Positions 1-7,066 of a stretch of DNA of 9,651 bases are shown one piece after another. Location: the NCBI GenBank assembly GCA_021786455.1, contig JAJYNF010000267.1, positions 1 to 9,651 on the forward strand, read 5' to 3'. Each line of letters begins with the position of its first letter. The stretch's first letter is position 1. The notes under the pieces were generated by a model, which had not been told where the DNA came from, did no database searches, and saw nothing but the letters and a program-made list of their open reading frames with translations. The position numbers were made by a program, and so were the translations under genes. Origin of the DNA: Acidobacteriota bacterium (GTDB lineage: Bacteria > Acidobacteriota > Terriglobia > UBA7540).

Positions 1-1245
1 GATCTGCTCAATATCGTCGTCCGTATGCGCGGTGGAAATGAACGCTGCTTCGAACTGCGACGGGGGGAAATAGACGCCGCGGTCGAGCAGTCCGTGAAAG
101 AATCTGGCAAAGCGGGACGAATCGGCGTGTTTTGCGGTGGTGTAATCCGAGACCGGCCGGGCTGAGAAAAACAGGGTGAACATGGAGCCTACTCGATTGA
201 CGGTCACCGGAACGCTTGCCTCTCTCGCCGCTTCCACAAGTCCCGCCTCCAACTTCGCTCCCAGTTCCGCCAGGCGCTCGTAAGTCCCCGGCTGCCGAAG
301 CATCTCTAGCGTCTTGATCCCCGCTGCAACCGCGAGCGGATTGCCCGAGAGCGTGCCAGCCTGATAGACAGGCCCAGCCGGGGCAACCTGGTCCATGAGC
401 TTGGCGCTGCCGCCATAGGCGCCCACCGGCAGTCCGCCGCCGATGATCTTCCCCAGAGTGGTCATGTCTGGCCGGATGCCGTAAAGTTGTTGCGCCCCTC
501 CATAGGCCACGCGAAAGCCGGTCATCACCTCATCGAAGATCAATACAGTTCCCTGCTCTTCGGTCAGCTCGCGCAGGCGATCGAGAAAACCTGGTTGGGG
601 AGGAATGCAGCCACTATTCCCGACAACCGGCTCCACAATGACCGCTGCCAGTTGCTTGCGGTGCAAGCGGAAAGTCTCTTCGAGGATTTTGCGATCGTTG
701 AACGGAATCGTGACGGTCAGCTCCGCAAGCAGCTTTGGGACACCGGGTGAATCCGGCAGGCCGAGCGTGGCCACTCCTGAACCGGCTCTGACCAACAGGC
801 TGTCCGCATGGCCGTGATAGCAGCCTTCAAACTTGAGAATCTTATCGCGGCCGGTCCACGCGCGCGCGACCCGCAGCGCGGACATGGTCGCCTCGGTGCC
901 GGAATTTACCAGCCGCACCTGCTCCACGGATGGGAACGCGCGGCAAATTTGCACCGCCAGCTCGACTTCTGCTTCCGTCGAAGCCCCAAAGCTTGTTCCT
1001 TGCTCAGCCGCGCGAGCAATCGCCTGGACGACGGCCGGATGCGCATGACCCAGAATCAGCGGTCCCCAGGACATCACATAGTCAATGTACGTATTGCCGT
1101 CCACGTCAGACAGGCGCGCGCCGCGCCCGCGCGTCATAAACACCGGTTCGCCGCCGACCGCGCGAAAAGCGCGCACGGGCGAATTGACGCCGCCCGGCAT
1201 CACTTTCACAGCCCGCTCATACAGTTTTTTCGATTTCTCTCGCAT
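1..1245 (-). CDS. hemL: Glutamate-1-semialdehyde 2,1-aminomutase, C-terminus cut by window edge
   Basis: Cytosolic PLP enzyme that converts glutamate-1-semialdehyde to 5-aminolevulinate, the last step of the C5 route to tetrapyrroles. The minus strand is open for 415 codons, against about 425-430 in the family, so only the extreme C-terminus is missing. Visible landmarks are MPGGVNSPVRAF near the N-terminus, the MSWGPLILGHAHP stretch, NSGTEATMSALRVAR (phosphate-binding region), CYHGHAD, the cofactor-contacting Asp in IFDEVMTGFR (about D238), and the PLP Schiff-base lysine in TLGKIIGGGLPVGAYGG (about K266, against K265 in E. coli). The ATG at 1245 is the only reasonable start: an in-frame TGA lies at 1252-1254, three codons upstream. 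An AAGGA sequence (1267-1271) is too far upstream to be a normal ribosome site, so initiation looks weak or leaderless. Transcription runs away from the rfaE2-fabZ cluster, so it is a separate unit. Confidence 0.97.
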   Translation of the reverse strand, partial: MREKSKKLYERAVKVMPGGVNSPVRAFRAVGGEPVFMTRGRGARLSDVDGNTYIDYVMSWGPLILGHAHPAVVQAIARAAEQGTSFGASTEAEVELAVQICRAFPSVEQVRLVNSGTEATMSALRVARAWTGRDKILKFEGCYHGHADSLLVRAGSGVATLGLPDSPGVPKLLAELTVTIPFNDRKILEETFRLHRKQLAAVIVEPVVGNSGCIPPQPGFLDRLRELTEEQGTVLIFDEVMTGFRVAYGGAQQLYGIRPDMTTLGKIIGGGLPVGAYGGSAKLMDQVAPAGPVYQAGTLSGNPLAVAAGIKTLEMLRQPGTYERLAELGAKLEAGLVEAAREASVPVTVNRVGSMFTLFFSARPVSDYTTAKHADSSRFARFFHGLLDRGVYFPPSQFEAAFISTAHTDDDIEQI

Positions 1246-1433
1246 GACGATTCAACTGACGCAAAATCCTTGGCGCCCGGGGCTTACCCCCGCGCTCAAG
1301 CCGCGGAGGGCCGACCGCGGCCTGCTATGGATCAGTCTGCCCGTCTTCGTGGCCTTCACAGCGCCGGCGAAGCGATCTCCCAAACGGCTTTTGGCAGGCT
1401 GCGATAGAGCCGCAAAGCTAGCCCCGCGTAAGG
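1246..1433. other. Non-coding or degenerate stretch between hemL and the sialidase-like remnant
   Basis: About 190 nt separate hemL from the last recognisable codon of the minus-strand sialidase-like remnant. I find no convincing gene. Two minus-strand frames are partly open but match no family I recognise, and neither has its own start. The stretch holds a perfect 7-bp inverted repeat (1300-1321) and a small GGGG-CTTA-CCCC element (1279-1290). It must include the hemL leader. It could be an intergenic repeat or the scar of the deletion that removed the 3' part of the upstream gene; the window alone cannot decide. Confidence 0.5.
1298..1323. repeat. GC-rich hairpin (7-bp perfect stem) upstream of hemL
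   Basis: GCCGCGG (1300-1306) is followed by an 8-nt loop and its exact reverse complement CCGCGGC (1315-1321). Two more pairs can form outside one mismatch. There is no T-run on either strand, so it is not a classical intrinsic terminator. It sits between the truncated minus-strand ORF and hemL and could limit read-through or be part of a dispersed palindromic repeat. Confidence 0.45.
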
Positions 1434-1697
1434 AGGCCGCGAAAAACTTTTCGCCCCCGGCCGACGCTGAACGTATTCGATGTTGCCTGCCGTGGCCGAA
1501 CCGGTAAAGTAAATCATGCGCAAGGTTCCCCGTGGTCCAACCTCCGCTTGCGGCTCAATGCCGCCACCAGGAACACGTTCAATCCTCGGTTCCCCCGCCT
1601 GACGTGGGTGCCGCGCGCCTAGCCCGGACCCCAGGGCTGTTGCGCCAAGGCTGCTCATGATCGCCAGCAACCGTATCCACGTTCGCCATCTCTTCAT
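1356..1697 (-). pseudogene. 5' remnant of a secreted sialidase/BNR-repeat-like protein
   Basis: The 113-codon reading frame starts at the ATG at 1697. Residues 1 to about 24 look like a signal peptide: MKRWRTWIR, then a hydrophobic stretch LLAIMSSLGATALG. Residues 44-88 (GGIEPQAEVGPRGTLRMIYF, then the GNIEYVQRR and SFSRP segments) resemble the first repeat of exo-alpha-sialidase/BNR-type beta-propeller proteins, which normally continue for several hundred residues. After SFSRP (about nt 1434) the likeness stops, and the last 25 codons (ending ASPAL) look unrelated. No continuation is seen in the other frames before hemL. I therefore read it as a gene that lost its 3' part by deletion or insertion. 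Export and sugar binding are inference from family resemblance; a functional product is unlikely. It could instead be an unrelated short secreted protein. Confidence 0.5.
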
Positions 1698-1717
1698 ACG
1701 TCCCGCTCTCGCTTGAG

Positions 1718-1723
1718 TTTATA
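1718..1723 (-). promoter_or_regulatory. Candidate -10 box for the sialidase-like remnant
   Basis: The minus strand reads TATAAA about 21 nt upstream of the ATG at 1697, inside GTTATAAACT. A GAGAGCGGG stretch (about 1702-1710) between it and the ATG could be a poor ribosome site. No clear -35 hexamer is seen at the usual distance, so this is only a candidate. If active, it would show that the remnant kept its promoter after losing its coding part. Confidence 0.3.
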
Positions 1724-1775
1724 ACATTCTTGCTCGTCCGTGCCTCCCCGGCGGCGAGGCGTTTACGATGCATGG

Positions 1776-1781
1776 TAAAAT
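1776..1781 (+). promoter_or_regulatory. Candidate -10 box for the rfaE2-mfd unit
   Basis: TAAAAT (one mismatch to TATAAT) lies 30 nt upstream of the rfaE2 ATG, in an AT-rich patch (GGTAAAATAAATAATGC) that stands out from the surrounding GC-rich DNA. No good -35 is visible. A very similar patch (GGCTAAAATAATGC) precedes the gene at 9009, suggesting that both are promoter elements of this genome. Confidence 0.35.
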
Positions 1782-1811
1782 AAATAATGCGTAACCGCGA
1801 GAGCATTCGAT

Positions 1812-2321
1812 ATGAGCCTGGAAAGGGTCCTACCGCTCGAGGCATCCTACCCATGGGTGGAGGAACGCAAGCGGCGTGGGCAAAAGGTGGTTTTCACGAA
1901 CGGGTGTTTTGATTTGCTCCATCCGGGCCACACGCGCTACCTGGCCGCGGCGCGAAAGCTCGGCGATGCGCTCATCGTTGCCGTGAACAGCGACCGTAGC
2001 GTGCGAGAGATCAAAGGGCTCGGGCGGCCGATTGTTCCGCAAGGCGAGCGGGCGGAGATTCTGGCGGCGCTCGAAGCGGTGGACGCCGTGACGATTTTCG
2101 ACGACCCGACGCCACAGAAAGTCATTGCCCGCATGTTGCCGGACGTGCTGGTGAAGGGCGCGGGGTGGGGCGCGGATGAAATCATCGGCCGTACCGAAGT
2201 CGAGGCAGCGGGCGGACGGGTCGTGCTCATGGAGCCGGTGCGCGCCGACGAATTTGGTGGCGCTTTAGAAACTTTATCAACCTCCGACATGATCAAAAAG
2301 GCCCGCCAAGGTTGTGGCTGA
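1812..2321 (+). CDS. rfaE2: D-glycero-beta-D-manno-heptose 1-phosphate adenylyltransferase (stand-alone RfaE2 type)
   Basis: Cytosolic nucleotidyltransferase that transfers AMP from ATP to heptose 1-phosphate to give ADP-heptose, the precursor of the inner core of LPS. The 169-residue protein corresponds to the C-terminal half of E. coli HldE and lacks the kinase half, so a separate HldA-type kinase gene is expected elsewhere. Visible motifs are VVFTNGCFDLLHPGH (residues 27-41, with the HxGH nucleotide-binding signature), the VNSDRSVREIKG segment, GRPIVPQGERAEILAAL, DVLVKGAGW, and a C-terminal LSTSDMIKKAR resembling the family's STT-x-x-I motif. The ATG at 1812 leaves a sensible 15-residue lead before the Rossmann-like core; the ribosome site is weak (GAGAG about 10 nt upstream). 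Its last codons overlap the start of mfd by 8 nt, so the two are probably co-transcribed and translationally coupled. It implies a diderm, LPS-making organism. Confidence 0.92.
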   Translation: MSLERVLPLEASYPWVEERKRRGQKVVFTNGCFDLLHPGHTRYLAAARKLGDALIVAVNSDRSVREIKGLGRPIVPQGERAEILAALEAVDAVTIFDDPTPQKVIARMLPDVLVKGAGWGADEIIGRTEVEAAGGRVVLMEPVRADEFGGALETLSTSDMIKKARQGCG

Positions 2322-5300
2322 CGAATTGAATTCATTCCTGAGTTCCAATCATCCTCCCCTGACCGCGCCGGCCGCGTCGCCCTCGTTGCTCGATCCCATC
2401 CTCCACCACCCCGCGATTGAAAGGGTCATCGCGGCGATTGACTCCGGAACCGGGATCGAAATCACAAGCCTAACGCGGTCGGGTAAAGCCATCGTGGCGG
2501 CCATGCTAGCGCATCGGCTGGCGCGGCCGGTGATCGTTCTAACCAGCGATAACGAAACCGCGGACGCCCTTCGCTTGTGCGCCAGCACCGTCCTGGGCTG
2601 GCTCAATCGAGAGGCCCCGAGTCAGGCTGCGGCTCTGCCCGCCTTCGACGTTTCGCCTTACGCAGGCCGCTCGCCGCACGGCGAGATTATGGAGCGACGC
2701 GCTGTGTCGCTGTGGAATCTGGCGCGCGGCCATGTTCGACTGCTTTTCGTCCCGGTTGAATCCGCGCTCAGCCGCTTCCGCAGCGCATCCTACTACGGCT
2801 CACTGGCCCTTGAATTTCGATCCAACGACGAACTGGCCCTCGATGATTTGGCGGCCCATCTGGGGAGCATCGGATACCAACCCGCCGAACCGGTCACGGA
2901 GGCGGGCCAGTTCTCGGTGCGAGGCGGCATTGTAGATTTTTTCTCGCCGGAGTCGCCGTGGCCTGTGCGGCTCGAATTCCTTGGCGATGCCGTCGAGTCC
3001 ATCCGCTGGTTCGATCCGAGTACGCAGCGGTCGCGGCAAACCGTCGAGCGCGCCTTGTTGTTGCCTCTCACGGAGGCGCGGCGTGCGCCGGACTTTTTCG
3101 CTCGTCTCGCCGGGCAGCTTTCGGCTCGGGCGACGCGCGGCCGCAACGACACTGCCACGCCTGCATGGGCGGAAACATTTTCCGCCCCATTCGCCGGGTG
3201 GGAATTTTACCTTCCGCTAGTGGAACCCCATCCCTACACGCTCTTCTCGCTGGTATCAAATCCCGTCGTCCTTTGGGATGAGCCTCAGGAACGTCGGCGG
3301 CAGGCGGACCGCTTCTGGGAAAAGCGCTTGGCCGAGTTCGAAGAACTCCGCAACGAGACGCCAGCGCCACCGCGCCCAGAGGAGTTGTGGGTGTCACCGG
3401 CGGAATTGGAAAAAGCCTTGCAGGGCGCCGGTAGGGTGGAACTCACGGAGTTGGAGCTTGACGGTGGGCAAGCACCGTCAGCCATTGAGGCCGACGCCGA
3501 ACGCGGGGCGTTGACCGTGCACCATCCGGCGCGATGGAGTTTTCCCAGTCAGCCCGTTCCCAAATTCAACGGCTCGTTCCAAATGATGGCGGAGGAGACG
3601 CGAGCCCGCCTGCTGCGGGGTGAGCGTGTTATCTTTGCCGCCCCGACCCACGGGGCCGCCAATCGCCTGGCGGAAAGTTTTTCCGAACACGGGATTCCGT
3701 TCCAGAGGATGGGGGGCAACCCCGCAAAGCCGCCGGGCGAAGCCGCGCCGGCCCATTCGGATACCGCGGTTGCGAACTCGGCGGTATCCATCATGCTCGG
3801 GGAAATGGAAACCGGGGTCGTCTTCCCTGAAGCTGGCATCGCCATTTTTTCCGACCGGGACATTGTGGGCGACTTGCCTTGGGCCGCCGCGCGGCGAAAG
3901 GGAAAGTCCGCGGTTGCAAGCTTTCTCTCCGACCTGAGCGATCTAAAACCCGGAGATCTCGTTGTCCACGTTGACCACGGCATTGGCCGCTATGAAGGTT
4001 TGAGGCAGCTTGCGGTGGAAGGTCCGGCGCGGGAATTTATGCTCATTACTTATCAGGATGACGCCAAACTTTACGTTCCCGTGGAGCGCCTGGATTTGGT
4101 CGAAAAGTATCGTCCGAGCGGCGAGGGCACCCAGCCTAAGCTTGACCGGCTGGGGGGAATAGCCTGGCAGCGCACCAAGAAGCGCGTTCAGCGGGCCCTC
4201 CGCGACATGGCGCAGGAGCTCCTCAAACTCTATGCCGAACGCCAAATGCGTGGCGGCACAGCCGCCGGCCCGGATACGGCTTGGCAAAAGGAATTTGAAG
4301 ATTCGTTCCCATTCGAGGAAACCCCTGACCAACTGGCGGCGATTGAAGAGATCAAACGTGATCTCGAAAGCCCCAAGCCGATGGATCGTCTGCTGTGCGG
4401 GGACGTGGGCTACGGCAAGACCGAAGTTGCCATGCGCGCCGCGTTCAAGGTGGCGCAAGAGAATCGTCAGGTGGCCGTTCTCGCTCCCACCACCGTGCTT
4501 GCCTTTCAGCACTACAACACCTTTCGCCAACGTTTCGCGTCGTTTCCGCTCCAGATTGAAATGCTCAGCCGCTTCCGTAGCCGCGCCGAGCAGAAGAAAA
4601 TCCTGGAAGACACGGAAGCCGGCAAAGTGGACATCCTCATTGGCACGCACCGGCTGCTCTCCAAGGACGTCAAGTTCCACGATTTAGAATTGCTGGTGGT
4701 GGATGAAGAGCAGCGGTTTGGCGTGGCGGCGAAGGAGCGGCTCAAGGGGTTGCGCGCGGGGGTGGACGTGTTGACGCTATCGGCCACGCCGATTCCCCGC
4801 ACGCTGCATATGGCGCTTGGCGGCCTGCGAGACCTTTCCGTGATCGAGAGCCCGCCGCGGGGACGTCTGGCGATTCAAACCGTCGTGGCGCCGTTTAGCG
4901 ACTCCGTGGTTCAATCGGCCATTCGCTACGAGATGGAGCGCGAGGGCCAAGTTTACTTTATTCATAACCGCGTGGAATCCATTTTTTCTGTGGCGGCCAT
5001 CGTCCAGCGCCTGGCTCCCGCGGCGCGGATCGGCGTAGCGCACGGCCAGATGAGCGAGCCAGAGCTTGAGCGCGTCATGTTGAAATTCATGCAAGGCAAA
5101 TATGACGTCCTGGCGGCAACGTCGCTGGTTGAAAATGGTCTCGACATCCCGCGTGCCAACACCCTGATTGTGAACCATGCGGATCGCTTTGGCCTGGCGG
5201 ATCTTTATCAGTTGCGGGGGCGTGTCGGGCGCTCGGACCGGCCTGCCTATGCCTATTTTTTGGTGCCGAGCCAAGACGCCCTCACGCCCATTGCCCGGCG

Positions 5301-5928
5301 GCGTCTGGCCGCGCTCAAAGAATTTTCCGACCTCGGAGCCGGGTTTCGACTGGCGGCGCTGGACCTTGAACTGCGCGGCACCGGCAACCTGCTCGGCGCC
5401 GAGCAGCACGGCCACTTGAACGCCATTGGAGTTGATCTTTACCTGAAAATGCTGGAAGAGACGGTCGAGCAGCTCAAGGGTGAATCCGCGCGCCCCGACG
5501 TGCGGGTCACCGTGAACCTGGGTTTGGACATCAAAATTCCCGAGGATTATGTCGCCGACGAGCGGCAGCGTCTGCGAATGTATAAACGCATTTCCGCTTT
5601 GGCTACGCCCGACGCCGCGGCAGAACTTCAAGCGGAGCTCTCCGACCGCTTTGGCCCTGTTCCGCCTTCCGTGCAGAATCTGCTTGCGTACGCCTTGATG
5701 AAAACCCGGGCAGAGCAGATGCTTGTCGAAAGCATTGAGCGCCACGGCGACGAGCTAAGGCTACGCTTCCATGAACAGACGCCGATTTCCGCGGAGCGAA
5801 TCAAAACCTTGCTTGGCGCTCGACGTGACGCTTTCTTTCGTCCTGGCGGCGTGCTGCAAATCCGCCTTCGTCAACACCCCGCTCTCCTGGATCAATTGGA
5901 AAACCTCTTGCAGGAACTGCAAGCGTAG
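2314..5928 (+). CDS. mfd: Transcription-repair coupling factor Mfd
   Basis: DNA translocase that binds RNA polymerase stalled at lesions, pushes it off and recruits UvrA for nucleotide excision repair. At 1204 residues it is full length (family about 1150). Domains in order: a UvrB-like N-terminal module with degenerate ATP site (GTGIEITSLTRSGKA, about 45-59), the VRGGIVDFFSPESPWPVRLEF segment split around residues 202-222, the RNA polymerase-interaction domain beginning near 540 (LKPGDLVVHVDHGIGRYEGL, 544-563), then the helicase motor. The motor shows Walker A GDVGYGKT (696-703), Walker B VDEEQRFG (796-803), motif III LSATPIPRT (822-830), TSLVENGLDIPRAN (936-949) and QLRGRVGR (966-973). The C-terminal TRCF domain starts about VNLGLDIKIPEDY. 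The start is GTG at 2314, overlapping the rfaE2 stop; AAGG at 2308-2311 is very close to it, so TTG at 2326 is a possible alternative. All motor motifs look intact. Confidence 0.98.
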   Translation: MADELNSFLSSNHPPLTAPAASPSLLDPILHHPAIERVIAAIDSGTGIEITSLTRSGKAIVAAMLAHRLARPVIVLTSDNETADALRLCASTVLGWLNREAPSQAAALPAFDVSPYAGRSPHGEIMERRAVSLWNLARGHVRLLFVPVESALSRFRSASYYGSLALEFRSNDELALDDLAAHLGSIGYQPAEPVTEAGQFSVRGGIVDFFSPESPWPVRLEFLGDAVESIRWFDPSTQRSRQTVERALLLPLTEARRAPDFFARLAGQLSARATRGRNDTATPAWAETFSAPFAGWEFYLPLVEPHPYTLFSLVSNPVVLWDEPQERRRQADRFWEKRLAEFEELRNETPAPPRPEELWVSPAELEKALQGAGRVELTELELDGGQAPSAIEADAERGALTVHHPARWSFPSQPVPKFNGSFQMMAEETRARLLRGERVIFAAPTHGAANRLAESFSEHGIPFQRMGGNPAKPPGEAAPAHSDTAVANSAVSIMLGEMETGVVFPEAGIAIFSDRDIVGDLPWAAARRKGKSAVASFLSDLSDLKPGDLVVHVDHGIGRYEGLRQLAVEGPAREFMLITYQDDAKLYVPVERLDLVEKYRPSGEGTQPKLDRLGGIAWQRTKKRVQRALRDMAQELLKLYAERQMRGGTAAGPDTAWQKEFEDSFPFEETPDQLAAIEEIKRDLESPKPMDRLLCGDVGYGKTEVAMRAAFKVAQENRQVAVLAPTTVLAFQHYNTFRQRFASFPLQIEMLSRFRSRAEQKKILEDTEAGKVDILIGTHRLLSKDVKFHDLELLVVDEEQRFGVAAKERLKGLRAGVDVLTLSATPIPRTLHMALGGLRDLSVIESPPRGRLAIQTVVAPFSDSVVQSAIRYEMEREGQVYFIHNRVESIFSVAAIVQRLAPAARIGVAHGQMSEPELERVMLKFMQGKYDVLAATSLVENGLDIPRANTLIVNHADRFGLADLYQLRGRVGRSDRPAYAYFLVPSQDALTPIARRRLAALKEFSDLGAGFRLAALDLELRGTGNLLGAEQHGHLNAIGVDLYLKMLEETVEQLKGESARPDVRVTVNLGLDIKIPEDYVADERQRLRMYKRISALATPDAAAELQAELSDRFGPVPPSVQNLLAYALMKTRAEQMLVESIERHGDELRLRFHEQTPISAERIKTLLGARRDAFFRPGGVLQIRLRQHPALLDQLENLLQELQA
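5907..5923 (+). repeat. Perfect 7-bp hairpin in the last codons of mfd
   Basis: CTTGCAG, loop GAA, CTGCAAG. It lies in the coding sequence just before the mfd stop codon, encoding part of LLQELQA. No T-tract follows, so it is not a typical intrinsic terminator. It may modulate read-through into the downstream gene or stabilise the mRNA end, or it may be chance from repeated Leu-Gln codons. Confidence 0.35.
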
Positions 5929-5931
5929 CCT

Positions 5932-5937
5932 TACGAT
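5932..5937 (+). promoter_or_regulatory. Candidate -10 box in the mfd-surA gap
   Basis: TACGAT (four of six matches to TATAAT) lies in the only sizeable gap of the cluster (79 nt), just after the mfd stop. A poor -35-like TTGCAG sits 18 nt upstream, inside the mfd hairpin. If real, it would give surA and the genes behind it a promoter independent of mfd. This is weak evidence. Confidence 0.2.
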
Positions 5938-6007
5938 ACAGTAGAGATGCGGCCTCCTCGCCGGCAGGAACACGTCGCCGAGCACAGGAGAGCCTGGCAG
6001 GTGAGCT

Positions 6008-7066
6008 ATGAAGGACGCAAGAAAGACGCTCTGGAGATTTGCGGCCGGTGTCGCGATGGGCGGCCTGTTGGCATCGCCTTGGGCCGACGCCCGATCCGAA
6101 CAGCTCGCTTCCCCGCCGGTGTTGGTGGAGCGCATCGTGGCCCGCGTCAATAACAGCATCATCACCCAGCGCCAATACGACCACCAGGCCAAAGTCTTGC
6201 GAGAGGACCTGACGCATAAATACTCTGGTGCGGAACTGGAACAGCAATATCGAGCCAAAAGCAAGAACATCTTGCGGGATATGATTGACGAGGATTTGCT
6301 GGTTCAAAAGGCCAAAGACGACAACATTAGCGTCGGAACCCAGCTCGTCCGCTATCTTGACCAGATTCGCCAGCAGCAAGGACTAAGCTCACTCAACGCG
6401 CTACAGAAAGCCGTGCGGAAATCGGGGCTTTCGTGGGCAAACTTTAAGGAACGGATACGCCGCCAGCTTTTCATGCGCGCTGTAATTGAACGCGAAGTCG
6501 GTGGAAGAGTTATCATTGCCCGTGACGACGCTCGGAAGTTTTTTGACGCTCACCGGAGCCTTTTCCAATCCCCTCCAGGCGTCCAGTTGGCGGAGATTCT
6601 GGTTTCAACCGAAAAGCATAAGCCCGCGGACGCCAAGAAACTGATCCAACAGGCCTATCAATCGTTGCAAAACGGCGCTCACTGGGATCATGTGGCCCGC
6701 AAATACTCCGACGGCCCGACTGCCTCCGAAGGCGGCAACATTGGTTTCTTCAAAACCGGCACGCTGGCATCGGCGGTGCAACAAAAGATTGACCATCTGG
6801 AAACCAATCACTACACAAAGCCTTTCCTGACCAAATACGGATATATGATCGTCAAGCTGCTCTCGCGGCAAACCGGCAAAACCCCAACCTTCAATGAGGT
6901 TGGGCCACGGGTAATGCAATATCTTTACAACGAACGGATGCAAAAAGGATTGCGGGCTTACCTGACGCAGCTTCGCAAAGAGAGCTTTATCCGACTGGCG
7001 CCTGGGTTCGTGGATACAGGCGCGCCGGAAGGGGGCGAGCGCGCCTCGCTGGATTCGGGCGAATGA
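6008..7066 (+). CDS. SurA-like periplasmic peptidyl-prolyl isomerase/chaperone
   Basis: Predicted exported folding factor of the SurA/PpiC (parvulin) family, which escorts outer-membrane proteins across the periplasm and can isomerise Xaa-Pro bonds. The 352-residue product begins with a signal peptide (MKDARKTLWR, hydrophobic AAGVAMGGLLA, likely cleavage after WADA). The SurA-type N-terminal helical chaperone domain follows (about 37-165; ERIVARVNNSIITQRQYD is the typical entry). A single parvulin domain lies at about 193-287 (QLAEILVS, WDHVARKYSDGPTASEGGNIGFF, a hydrophobic YGYMIVKLL strand), then a helical C-terminal segment. E. coli SurA has two parvulin domains; this one has one, as is common outside Proteobacteria. 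The start is supported by AGGTGAG (5999-6005) two nt before the ATG, so spacing is short. It ends in an ATGA overlap with the next gene. Exact orthology with surA is uncertain; PrsA- or PpiD-like roles remain possible. Confidence 0.87.
   Translation: MKDARKTLWRFAAGVAMGGLLASPWADARSEQLASPPVLVERIVARVNNSIITQRQYDHQAKVLREDLTHKYSGAELEQQYRAKSKNILRDMIDEDLLVQKAKDDNISVGTQLVRYLDQIRQQQGLSSLNALQKAVRKSGLSWANFKERIRRQLFMRAVIEREVGGRVIIARDDARKFFDAHRSLFQSPPGVQLAEILVSTEKHKPADAKKLIQQAYQSLQNGAHWDHVARKYSDGPTASEGGNIGFFKTGTLASAVQQKIDHLETNHYTKPFLTKYGYMIVKLLSRQTGKTPTFNEVGPRVMQYLYNERMQKGLRAYLTQLRKESFIRLAPGFVDTGAPEGGERASLDSGE

Noticed and set aside
1085..1507. Plus-strand 140-codon frame over hemL's start and the intergenic stretch
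   Set aside because: Its first part is antisense to the well-supported hemL coding, the composition is Arg/Pro-rich, and no domain is recognisable.
4777..5745. Long (322-codon) minus-strand frame inside mfd
   Set aside because: It lies opposite the conserved helicase motifs of mfd, has no family resemblance, and is typical of antisense frames in GC-rich genes.
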